From NCBI GenBank assembly GCA_013339765.2, contig CM023450.1, positions 41,114,711 to 41,178,710 of the forward strand: 64,000 bases of DNA, written 5' to 3'. The first letter of the stretch is position 1. Each line of letters starts with the position of its first letter. The position numbers and the translations under genes were made by a program. The stretch comes from Haemaphysalis longicornis. Taxonomy: Eukaryota > Arthropoda > Arachnida > Ixodida > Ixodidae. Under the pieces are notes generated by a model that was not told where the DNA came from, made no database searches, and was given only the letters and a program-made list of their open reading frames with translations. Positions 36,430 to 48,600 of the stretch are shown one piece after another.

Positions 36430-36535
36430 GAGTATGTGAGTAAGGTTGAAAAAATAATTAACAAAATTTGGCACTGGATGAGTATCGAACTCTGGGCCTC
36501 TAGAATGCAAGTCGAGTACGCATCCCTGATCTTTC
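36430..36535 (-). repeat. tRNA-derived SINE-like fragment
   Basis: The minus strand contains a B-box-like GAGTTCGATACTC preceded by ATTCTAGAGGCCCA, followed by an A/T-rich tail near 36,440. It abuts the palindrome starting at 36533. Weakly supported. Confidence 0.3.
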
Positions 36536-36682
36536 ATAGTGGTGGAACAGCGCGCAAAAACCAGGACAGAAAGAAGACAACAAAAAGAAGAGGACAACAA
36601 CACGAGCGCTCGTGTTGTTGTCCTCTTCTTTATGTTGTCTTCTTTCTGTCCTGGTTTTTGCGTGCTGTTTCACCACTATGAA
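36533..36682. repeat. Near-perfect 150-bp palindrome without spacer
   Basis: Two arms of about 75 bp meet at CGAGCG|CTCG around 36,607. The left arm runs from TTCATAGTGGTGGAACAGCG and the right arm ends in the complementary ...CACCACTATGAA. Only a few mismatches are visible. Such a sequence would extrude as a hairpin; it may be a fold-back element or a repair or cloning fold-back. Confidence 0.85.
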
Positions 36683-38797
36683 TCTGTACCAACTGGCCCA
36701 GTTCGCGACACTTTTGTCCCTGATCTTCCTTGGATCACAGCTCTAGCTGAATTGGCCCTAGTGAACATGTTGTGGCCTTCGACTTAAAAATGTCAACAGC
36801 CAGTATAGGTGGTATTCGTTGAAAAGTTTAGCTGTCAACTTCTTCGCTTGGCAACACTGGAAACGGCCACAGACATGGACGATGCGCCACGAACATGGCG
36901 CGGCTTGGGCCACTGCGCCTGCACGGCGAAGAAAAAAAAAACACACCGGCAAGCGTCGTCTGCTTTGTTTCAACCTGATTCTCAATGGTGGGGGGTCAAC
37001 GGAGACGTTAACAATCGCACTCACATTCGAACTCGAGGCAATACTTAGCGTTCAGTGAGGTAGAGTTTGTAACGTGCAACACAGTCATGTGCTTAGCACG
37101 GACAAGTACCGCCATCCCGCGGAGCCCGACGTAACCAGTGATGGCGCACTCACACGGTCTGCCTGCATGCGCGCCTCGCCAGTGAATACAAGCAATACGT
37201 AGCTTCGTACAACGAGTTTGACGTCGCTTGGTGCATTGCTTGGCTAAACATTACGGCAACCACACGTAAAGACTGAATATAGGCATAACAACACGCCCAC
37301 TCATGTGGCTTGCTCAGTCACGATGACAGCGGCCGTCATAAGCCCACAACCGTTTTACTAATTCCCATTTGGCTGTGATGTCCACCCACAGTTCCCACAT
37401 CCCCAAGCATCACGTGTTTCATCGTGAGTACCCCAGGCGGCGCCATTGTCCTAAGGAGATCATTTTTACAAGATGACCACCAGCCATCCCTCAGCCAAAA
37501 CTTGTTTTATGCGATTTCTAAATAAACAAATAAAAGCCATTGCCGTCCTCAGAGTTATAACAAATAGAGCACGAAGAGCGACCTCCACGCAAAGTTTGAG
37601 CGTAAATGAAGAAGCGGTTTGGTGAGCAAAACTTTTTAGACGCTCATTTGTGGTTACAACAACTTGTATGTCAAGCTTCAGGTACCAGTTGATGTTAGAC
37701 CCGAAAGTGCGATGTTAGATTTTAGCATCATGCTGTTGCATACCTGTGTTGGCTCCTCCCTCTGCTGTGCATCAAACTTTGTAGTAGCGAGTTATAAATT
37801 GAGAAATACGGACACTTCACCAAGAGTTTGCATTTCTACATCCACAGAGTCAGCAGGGGTAAGCTAATTGTGTTTTTGTGCTAAAAAAGTGAGAGATAGG
37901 CTAGCATGTTTGAAAGGAGTGACAAGAAAGCCAGCTTGGCACAATTTTTCAACACCAAAATTTAAGGTCAGTAATCAGGGGGAAAAAAAGCAAGAAGTGG
38001 ACAGACCAAGCTAAAAGACAGCACTACAAAGACACTAAATTGTGGCCGGTAAAACCTTGACTGTAATTTCAAATGTATATCAGCAATCAATTTTGGGCAT
38101 CGTAAGTGCCTTTATTTTGTCGTGATGATAACGATGCCTGCTTCTTGTCACTTTGAAGTTAGTAGCAGTAAGGGTTTGGTTAATATGATGATGTCATGTT
38201 ATTTCTAACTGAAAACTTGACTACTGGGTACTGGCTTCAGAAAGTTCCTAGGCCAGGCTAGAGGTTCCTAGCTTGCAGAAGGATTCAAAGCAGAAAGCTT
38301 AACTAACAAGTTTAACTGAAACATTTTTTTCCAGAAGGCTGGTGAAATCTTTTTTTTTAAGCTTTAATTTTGAATTCTTCACATTTAGAAGCTTTTGGTG
38401 TGACTTACAACTTTTAAAAAAACTTTAGTTAACTATATACATGGTACCAAAGTCAACTTCATTATTATTCCAGTTGTAAATTACAGGAATGGATTAGTTT
38501 AAGAAACAATTCTGAGTAATAACCCAGCCTGAAAGTCCATTTGTGATTCCAACAGGGTCAGACTGGACAGCTTGACAGTCCCCATGACAGTAAAACAAGC
38601 AATACATTACGTCAAAATTATCAACAAAAGAGCCTTCTTGACAGGGCTGCCTCAAGACAAGCTTAGAAACCTCCAAAAGATTCGGAGAAAAAAAAAGAAA
38701 AAAGAACACACCGGATGCCTGTCATTGCCTTTGTACGAAACCACCGGGTAATACACCACGCAGCCTAACAAGATCAGCATTACTGTGTAATATCTAC

Positions 38798-38990
38798 GGT
38801 TACCTGCCGCAGTGACTCAGATGCTAAGGTGTGCTGCTGAGCCCAAGAACATGCATTAGATCCCATTTGCCGTGGCCACTTTTCTGATGGACGAAGGAGA
38901 AATAAACATTCACATGCGATGACACTTCAGCACACGTTAAAGATCCCCAAATGGTCTAAACTGGTTCACAGCCCTCCACTAGAAAATACT
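38798..38990 (+). repeat. Diverged tRNA-derived SINE (Ruka-like)
   Basis: It follows the same plan as the 61440 copy: tRNA-like head (TGCCGCAGTGACTCAGATGC), B-box-like ATTAGATCCCATTTGCCGTG, TTTCTGATGG, AGCACACGTTAAAGATCCCC, CCAAATGGTC. It lies just downstream of PEX11 on its 3' side. Confidence 0.6.
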
Positions 38991-39272
38991 TAAAAGCTTA
39001 AATACGTTACCCTTCACCCCCTCTCCATAATTTTTAAATTAACTTCAACATCTATGGTTCTTTCCAACGCCAGCTTTGATGAGAAAACGTGATCCAGTGC
39101 CTGCACCAGCTGCCATAAATAATGCACCAGAAAGAGTACAGACACGTTTCTTCCAGGAGCTGAGCGTGGCCACCTTAAGTAGAGTGTATCGGGTTTTCCA
39201 GGAGCTCATTTTACACAGCAATGGGGAGGAAAACCAGCACAGCTAACAGACTGTCCTGTCGTGGCACTGAAT

Positions 39273-39615
39273 TCATGCTGGGCTGAGGGAGAAGGAGGAG
39301 TCCAGCATGGGCAGGATGGCCGCCGCACTGGAAACCACGCCCAGCAGTCCAACGGTGCCCGGCTCGAGTCTGGTGTGTCCCAGTGCCGTGTAGGGGATCC
39401 ACAGGTCGGCAAAGTTCTTGACCAGGTCCAGCAGGAGGGCCTTGTGGAAGCCCGCCGAGGCCCAGAGCATGCGGCACGACGAGCGCAGGTTGTGGCCCTT
39501 GGACGGCGCCGCCAGCAGCACGGGCAGCACCTGGGACAGCTCGAGCAGGTCTCGCACCAGCGCGGACACGATGGCCAGCAGCCAGAACTTGTTGCTCGTG
39601 CGACTCCAGGCATCC
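39273..39615 (-). CDS. PEX11B: PEX11 exon 4, C-terminal half
   Basis: 343 nt. The acceptor is ...cgtggctgcag and the stop is TGA at 39275-39273. It encodes DAWSRTSNKFWLLAIVSALV, RDLLELSQVLPVLL, ALLLDLVKNFADLWIPYTAL and GTVGLLGVVSSAAAILPML. The last piece is the hydrophobic, membrane-inserted segment of PEX11 proteins. It is strongly GC-rich against its surroundings. Confidence 0.92.
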
Positions 39616-42600
39616 CTGCAGCCACGGAGGATGAGGGGAAGATGGTGGCGTTAGGCTCCCCACACTGCATTTCTCAGCACCATCTACTATCGTCGTGAGG
39701 CGGAGTGGCGGGCAACAATGGAGATGCTGGGCGTCCTTAGTTTACGAGTCCTGGATAGTCCACGGACTGCCTTTTATTGGGGGGTAGTCAAAGGAATGCC
39801 CAGGAAGGCCAAATCGCATCTTGGACGGTCCACGCAAAACCTGCCGTGTCTGCCAGCCCAGAGACTGCTACTGGTTGCCACAGGAAGCTGAATACACACA
39901 CAACTCTGCGAGGACGCTTGCTCGCACAGTACCAGGCATTTGCCGAGCAACTTGGCGAACCCCAACCCAGTGAGTAGTACCCTATTCCCAATCCTAGCAT
40001 TCACAGGAGTGGTAGATTTCCCTCAGCTGTCATGTAGGGGGAACAATTGTTTACTTGCTCCATTATGTCCTCATCTGCACAACCTGGCACATTACAGCTG
40101 GACACAGAATTGCAAATGCTCGCCCTGTAAGAGGTTGCCTTGTTTGTACGTGAAAAATTAAAAAACAGTGAGCCCCTACCAAAGTTCTGCCCCTAGAAAA
40201 ACAGGAGACGTGCCTCCTACCACGTAGGAGGGATGAGTAAGCATTCAAGGCAAATCAAAGCTTGACGTATGGTACATGCACTATTATGCGCAAATGCCCA
40301 TCCTGTAACATACATGAAAAAGAGGGTGCGTGAATCCCGCTTGTGAATAATTCAAACCTACTGGACATGCCACCTCAGCCATTACGAGCAACTGTGACAC
40401 GACCGACACACAGCATTTCATAAAAGTAAAAATGCAGGAAATACACCGTCCCGCTGTTTCTGAAAATTCAGCAGTATGACGCCACCAGAGCTTATAACAC
40501 GCCAGTGGCCAATAACGGCACATGCGTGAAAGGCAGTGATGACAAAGAGCAAATTAATTAGCACAAGCAGCTCGGAAAAGCTCCAAGCATTCTGTTAAAA
40601 CAACGGAACAAAAAAACCAAATTGTACAAAAATTTCAGCAGCTGGTTGCAGTAGTTCAATAAATTCGAGCCTTCCAGTTACCAGGGGGAACCAGTTTGGT
40701 TGATCTATGTAGCACATGAGTTGTCTTGAAGCATTCCACCTCTAGCTGGTAATTTTTCAGAGACTGCTGTGCTGCTGTACAGTGCACTGTTGTGCCTTCT
40801 TTTGCACCTGTGTTCTTTGCTGTAAGTACCACAGAACCGTTAGAAAGCATGCCAGTAGGTGGGCACACTGTTGAAGGGGCCACGAAGACAACACACAATT
40901 AGTCACTTCATTTCAATTGAATTGCTGTCCCATAGGAATAGCACACATGCCAATTTTAATGCGAATCAAACAAGCTATACAACGAAGAAGACAAAACAAA
41001 GGGTAGCGATTTACCAGCTACTTTTCCACACTAAAAATCTGAAGCTATACATGAGATTTCTGCGATCGGCTGATTGCCAACTAGGTCAAATGAGTATCGG
41101 AACAGTTGTGTAGGCTTGCGGGTGAAACTCAGATAATTTCAAATCAAAAATAAATTTGTTTCATGGAAATAAGGTGATTACTGAACAGCCACAGGGCACT
41201 AACATAGGGGAAGCCCACATGAGCTGGAGGCAATGGGGACTTCACAAGTGGTGGGGACACTGCGCATCTCTTCATTTGCTCTCGAAACACCCTTGACAGC
41301 TGATGAAGTCAATCCGTACCACAAACAAGTTGGACCCCTCGTTTCCTCAAAAGGCACTGAGGGTTCAGGTGTGCTCCGAGTCATGCCATAAAGGCGTGTT
41401 TATACACCAACATAGTGCACCCAAGTGTGTGCACGGCAAAGTTACCCTAAGTCAGCGAATGCGGGGCCCTCTATACTCCAACATCACATAACCGCCAACC
41501 TGTTCAGCAGCACTGGGTGCGCTGAACTTGTCGACCCACTATCCCATAATGCACCTTGCCAGTTCACCCAGACTGGGCGTGTCCACTTGCTTTCACATGG
41601 CCTCCGAGATCCCCTCCCCCCACCTTCCACGCGTGTGGGGGTGATTTTTTTTGTCTCTGTGTGTGTGTTTTTGCGACAGTCAGCATGCTAATTGCGAACT
41701 TTCTGTGCATTCACCAACCAGAGCCACTCATGGCCGCACTGGCCTGCAGCAGGTGGAATTTTTTGCTGATGCAGTCTAGCCGACGTGCCGACGCCTACCA
41801 CGCCACCGCTGTATGAATCAGACGTAAGCTTTCGATGGCAGTTGCCATTTTCACCGGCTAATTCCCTCAAGCAGGTGCGTGAGAACTGCAGGTTTGACGT
41901 CGCAGCCAAATGGGAATCTGTGAATTGGCCAAAAGCTTCAGACGGCAGCTCTTTTAGTCACTGTCAAATCCCCCTGAATGATTATGTGAGAATTGTCAGG
42001 GGGTATGCTAACGTCGCAGCCAAACTGAAGTTGCGGAACTGGCCACGAGTTTCCGACAGCAGCTCTTTATCATTAGCCAATCTCTTTGGGTAGGTATGTG
42101 AGAACTGTGGGTGTATATACTGACACCACAGCTAAACGGGGATCGGTGGATCGGCTGTGAGCCTCTGACGGCCGCTGTCGTTGTCACTGGCCAATCTATG
42201 AGTGAGTACATCGTCATCTCTATAATATCCAGCCTTCACATTGAGCTTATGATATACAAAGTAACGTCAGATTCATTGCGCATAAAGCTGCGGGAACTGG
42301 ATTGATGACGTTTCACCTAAAAGCACAACCTTTGGCATGATGTCCCCATCGCACTCCCAATGGGGACGTCAGGCTGCCACATACCTGCATTTGCAGCCAC
42401 ATGACGCGTCACAACCATTGTCAGATTGTCATGATTGTCAGATAATCATTGCGGACGCCAAGCCATCATGTGCCTGCATTCGGAACAAATGCCTATCCAT
42501 GTTTGCGGCCACATGATACATCGCAGCCGATAGGGACTTTACGCCACTGCAAACCCACATGCTCACCTAACAATATTAGAACTGTGTGTGAGTATACTGA

Positions 42601-45600
42601 TGTTTCAAGAACACTGACTGCCTGCCTTTGATATTTGTTTCAGAGATTCTGAGAGAGTGGTTCAGTCATTCTGGAATCATTAATGCTTGCTTTATACACT
42701 TTCGTTTTATCTTTTGCGTCAGTTACCGGTGGGGCTAAACTGTATTGGCGGTGCGATGTTTGAGTGGCGCCCCCTGGCTCTGACGTCGGCTTAGGGACTC
42801 GCGTCGCTGTCGTCTGCTACACTCCGCTTGTGAGGGGCAGCAGTGCCTGCGCTAGAAATCGCCCGCTTTGATGCTTTAGTGCATTAAAAAGCGTATTTTT
42901 AGTAATTCAGTTATTTTTGCCAGCTTCTGACACAACCGAATAATTTCAAGCTGTACCCCGCATAAGTTTGTAACACACGAGGAGAGAGAGAACAACTTTC
43001 TTCAGAGCATCGGTCAGAAGATAGTGTGTAACTCGTCCTTTCTAGCTTATTCGCGAGGTTCAGCGCACAGATAAGTATTCAAATTGCATTGGCTTCCCTA
43101 CAGTATTTTTGAGATACTCTTATTACGACTCAACAGTCTAGTGCTACGCACACGTGCATCGCACAGCAGGAAATAAGATGGGTCTTCTATTTTTTTCGTT
43201 GTTGTTGACTTGTATCAGATGAATGGTTTTTTCTGTGCCCAGCGCATTAATTTTAATATTAATTATTAATTAATAACTGTCACAAACGTCTTATTAGTAG
43301 GTTTGGGGATGTTTGGGAGGCTCACAAAGATCGTGAGGATACTTTCTTCAGGCAGTATGCATGGCATACATTCCCTTCTTCACAAGTTGGCTTCCGTTAT
43401 GGCTATTTGCAAGAAAGTGCATATCCGCAGCGTGGGTTGTTTATTCACAGGCAAATACAATGAGAAGGTTTTTGCTACGCCACCGCAATCGCGCCCCAGG
43501 CAACGTTGTCCAGAGTACTCGAAAGCAGATTCTATGCTCCGAATTTCTATCGTACCCATTGTTATCATAACGAACTGACTCTCCACCCGAACAATAATTA
43601 CATCATTACGGTGTTTAAGGCTTGATATACTCGCTAACAAACGCAATAAATAGTATACGTGCATACTGTATATTACAAGAATCGAAACCGTAAATATTTC
43701 CAAGGAGCTCTCTTCAACTCTTTTCAAGTCTGCTAGGCGTAAAGAACAAACCTGGGATGGCGATCTATGAATTGCAAAAATTACCCTTACTCATTTGTCG
43801 TGGACTGAGGACCCGGACCACTAATCAGCTCGATTTTACTGTTAGAGTTTTCTCTTCCTCCCGCTCTTCCTCCTCCTCTTGAACGCAGTTTTCCTATAAC
43901 GCAAATCTGAATACTGGGAAGACATGGCTGTGGGGAATGTACTGAAATATCCCTCCAGCGCTGAACAAACATAGTGCGACTGTATCTTTACCGTAGACGT
44001 GACTCTTTTTGCTCAATAAACCTTCATACTGGTTAGAAGCGTGGTATAAAACCAGCACGTGCCTATATACACAATGGGTTATTCGGAACTCAACCTACAG
44101 TTCTTGCAGCCCCATAATGCATGTCGGCATACTTTCATGCCATGACAACGTAAAACGATGTGATACAATACTTTCGAGCGTTCGGCAAGGTTGAAAAAAC
44201 TCTTACCTTACATACGATTACTGGGAATCGTAATGCCTTCTGCCAAAGCCAACAGCCCTGAAGGCCTGGTATTTGTTTTGGTCTTGCAATTTCGCTGTTG
44301 TCGGTTATTAGCAGCTGGCTGTTCCCTTTGTTCGAAAGATGGCTTAATACAGAAGCTGACCCCTAGCTCCGACTCTTCGCGCTCTGCACAGGACCGGCTT
44401 CGCAAGGAATGGGGTGACGCCGGCAATGTTTCTTCCTGAATGGTATCCAAAACTGCACTTTAATTCTCACGCTCTTGAGCTAGTGTATGCAATTTTATGC
44501 CTATTATTACGATAAAAAGTTACGCACGTGCCAAATCTGGTGCAGACAAGCATCAGACGTCAACCGAGCGCAAAGAAACATCAGGGAGAGCGAGCCCGAG
44601 TGAAGCAGACAAGATATGTGAGAATCCCAAGCCGACGTCACTGAGGCACGCTTTGCAGCGCCGCCCGTGGTCGCGCTCACCGCCAATAGGTGCAAGAATA
44701 CTAGGAAGGTCTTCTGAGACATAAATAGCACACCCTTTTTAGAACAGGATTTGGCCACCCTGGTGCATCATTAGGCTGAAGCCTCCCATATCAGGAGTCC
44801 AGCAGTGATCATAAATAGGGTAATAAATGAAAGGATGAGTGTTGATGTCTTGGGCAATGGGGTTTTTGGTAGTACTACAGTAGGCACGCCGACAATACCG
44901 GATTTGCCGGCCTTTTAGGGTTGCCACCTAAAGCTAGGGTTACTCAAGTTCCATACTGCAGAAAAGTCATCATGGGAGAAGCAGCCCTTGAGTTTCTTTT
45001 ACGGCAGCACTTAGATTTGCCAACCATAACCAAAGCTTGTCAAGTACATTAGTGCAAATTCCAGACTTAGAGCTGGTCATAAACAATAGTTATGCACTGT
45101 ACTTGGCAGACTGAGGCAGTAACAGTAATCATGAACGGTCAGCCGCCGTTTTATAATGTGGTCCCGACTGAACTAGATGGGCTTTGGGTTAACTATAAAG
45201 TCAAATGATGTCCAAACATGGTTACCACAAAGGGTGGGCCGAAACTATGAAACGAATATATACTTCTGTCTCGAGCACTTCCAGCTGCGTGTGCCGAGGT
45301 TGAAGGCAGACTCCTCACGGCAAAACAATGCACTTCCGGGAATACTGGAATCGAAAAGTTTTTTCGCGAGTCTATAGGGCTATGCATAACACTAAATAGT
45401 TTCAGGAAGAGGTTGAATGCCAGCAGTTTCTTTCAGTAATGCAACTTTGCTAAATATACCAGTGCATGGAGATCAGCAGATAGTGTGTATCGTGTAATGC
45501 AGATGGATTTGTGGGTTGGGAATTTACAGACACACGACTGGGATTCCCAGTGATGCCTACGGGTAGCCATGAGAACAACTTGCTTATCCTCTGGCTTATC

Positions 45601-48600
45601 ACTACATACGGATCAGAAGAAGCTAAACCTGTGAGAATTCTATTCTCGCACACGTATTGACAATCGTGCCACCTAAGCTTATTTGTTGTCAGGCTTCAGG
45701 AAGAGCTACTACTACTACACCTGGTGATAGGGCACCACTAATAAGATAACAGTGCTGTCACGTTGACTTGTGGCATTTGTAACCATGCTTGTACAGCCTA
45801 CCCCTTATGTAACACCCCTCGGCAGATACTCTCTCCGTGGAGCCTTTAAGGAAAGAAGCGCTTTGTACAGTCAGCAACCGTTTTGTTGGGCACAAAGTGC
45901 AAGTCACTTGGATTCACCGCTATGGTAAACAGAGGTGTGGACGTCTGCATCGCAAGTTTGCCACGGCAGCAGATAAATATAAAGCAGCATGATTCACATT
46001 TTCAATTGTGTGTTTGCTTTTCTCGTCAGTGTACAGGTTTGCACTGAGGGCTAGTTAAATAGAAAAAGCCGCGCACATAAAAAAAAACGTGAAACTTTCT
46101 GTGCACAGCCTCGGCATCAAACATGGTGGTTTCACATGCAATATAAGGTAACTAAAGCAATGTTGCAAACATAAGTCTGCAACTTTAAGTTCGTCGCATG
46201 CCGTTTGAGAGCAGAGTAGGTTTAGTGTACCAAGTGCGCAGTGCACGCTTAGCAGCGGCATTGAATGCTTGCCACTCCTACCATTGTTCAGCAGTTTCGG
46301 CATTACATTGGTGCCAATTAAATTTATCATCTGCCGCCTACTCAGCCCTACACTTGCTGCACACTCTATTTCACACTACGCATCAGCGCTGACAAGCGGT
46401 GCCGAGACGCGCAAACACATGCTTGAGTGCCACCACTGCCACCTTAACATGAGGTTACTCCGAGCCACTATGCCACCAGAGGCGCGAGAACAGTGCCACT
46501 GCAGCCAACATTGCTACCGGCAGCGTTACTTAGTAACAAAGGCCGCTGGCTGGGCTTGACGTCACCCCTTCCTTGTTCCGTGGTCTTCTGAAGCTCTGGG
46601 GTCATAGATTAGCTGTGAAAATTCTTACTGACATGTCTCCTATTAGTACTGCTTATAGTACAACAAAAAACCAATCTCTGTGACATCATAGCGGCAGTGT
46701 GAAAAAGTGGCTGGTGGCTTGCCACTTTTTCATCTGTTATCCTTTTTCCCCAAGTAAACTGTGGTGAAATTTGAAAAGTTTGTGGTGAAATTCCGACAAT
46801 TGTTACTCTGACAAGCAAACTTTCAAACAAACCAAACTTGTACTCTTTTAGGGTGTGTCTGGAAGACCCTCCACCAACTCTATGGAGCATATATGGTTCG
46901 AGGAATCTCCTTCGGCACGAATTGCTTAGTGCAATCAGTATTATCTTAGTTATTGCGCATCAAAAGAGTGCTCGCTTCTTTAACTCTTTCTAGTCGTTTG
47001 AAATGCCATGTAAGTTACGGCAGACTGGCTGGGGATGACAACTCGCCTGGTCTTGTACACTTCCTTGTACAAGTGATGATTTATGCCTTTGTCATGTTTC
47101 CCTAAGGCTCCTCAGGATGATGGCATCATCTGTCGTGCTTTCAATGAAGTTCTAAAATTACTGAGGCCGGCGTCCAAATGTCACAAGCATCACAGCCTTG
47201 CATCCTGCACAATTCCTTTCCACATGGTGCACGCTTCTCTTGCAACAAGATTGTGGTAAGATACCCTCTAACTGTCTCCGAGACTAAAGTGTAAAAGCAT
47301 GTTGAACTGTATCGGTAGACTGGAATGTTGTGAATACTACAAATATACCATTTGCAGCACCAGCAGTTGCTATTCAACACAAAAAAAAGCCAAAAACATG
47401 AAAGCAGGTATCGACGCCCCATAAACTTTCCCGCACTACAGTTTGTGACATCACGGATTGAAGTTTGTCAAAGCATTCTTCTGGGAAAAAAAAAAAAAAT
47501 GTTGCAGGGACAAGTAATTGCGAAATAAATGTATCTGGAAACTTTTGCATGCTAAAAAAATTAGACAAGCCTCAGCTAGCGAACATAATGAAACAGTATG
47601 TGTCACCACAGGCGGTAGGCATTGTTTAAATTTCGATTTTGTTGAAATTTTTCGTCTTGTGGTACTAGCGCAGTCAGTAGATGCTTGTGGGCGAATGTGA
47701 GAGCCAATCATACCTACTTCCTGCTGGCGCATATATAGATATGTATATATAACAGCCAACGGCAAAAGGCGGAGATTATTCAAGCAGTCGAACAGCTACC
47801 GGGAGGCGGCGGTTGCAAATTTCATTGCTGCCCGACTCTGCATGTGTATTTCCAACAATTTCCCCCAGGCGGCAGCACATCCTTGGAATTGTCTTGAGGG
47901 ACGGAATACAAAGACGGGGCTTGATGACCGACTTAGCCTGGACATTCTCTGATTGGCTCCCGATCTTTGTGATGAAAGGGGAAGCCAATGAGAACAAACT
48001 TTCAGGAAGATGGTGATTATTGAGGAAAGTTGGGCCCCACCTCGATCTGGGTGCTCCGTTACATGTGCTTTTAACATCCTGAAAAAGTGGACGCGGTAAA
48101 AAGCAGAGAGAAATGGCAGCCTAGAAAACAAGGCATCGCTGATTGTTGAACAAAAGCGGACAGAGTTGTGAAATGCCTGATCTTTCAGTCCAAATAAAAA
48201 AATTTCAAGCCACTACTGTTCCTTAAAAAAAAATTGGTTGCCACCCTGCCCTACAAAAGCAGATGTCAAGCAAAGCTGTTGCAAACCACTACAAATGGCA
48301 ATGGAGAAGAGAATGAAATGTTTCTCGCCGCGCCGGCGGGCTTGTTGCTTGACTCGGTGTCATGAGCAACCCCCCGAAGGGGTATGTGCCGAAACCCCCG
48401 AAGGTGAATGCGCTGAAGCCCTCCTAAGGAGTATATGCCAGACAAGAAGGTACGAAGTGTGCCATCAGTGAAATGAATAGGGAGACAAGAAGAGGAATAG
48501 AAAGAGGGCAAGCGTTGGGAGAAGGAAGAAGAGGAGAAGACTAGGCTATGACTCCTGGAACCGACCCCAGTGTAATCAGGGCCTGACGACGCCTCAGGCC

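Noticed and set aside
39261..39698. 145-codon plus-strand frame
   Set aside because: Antisense to PEX11 exon 4.
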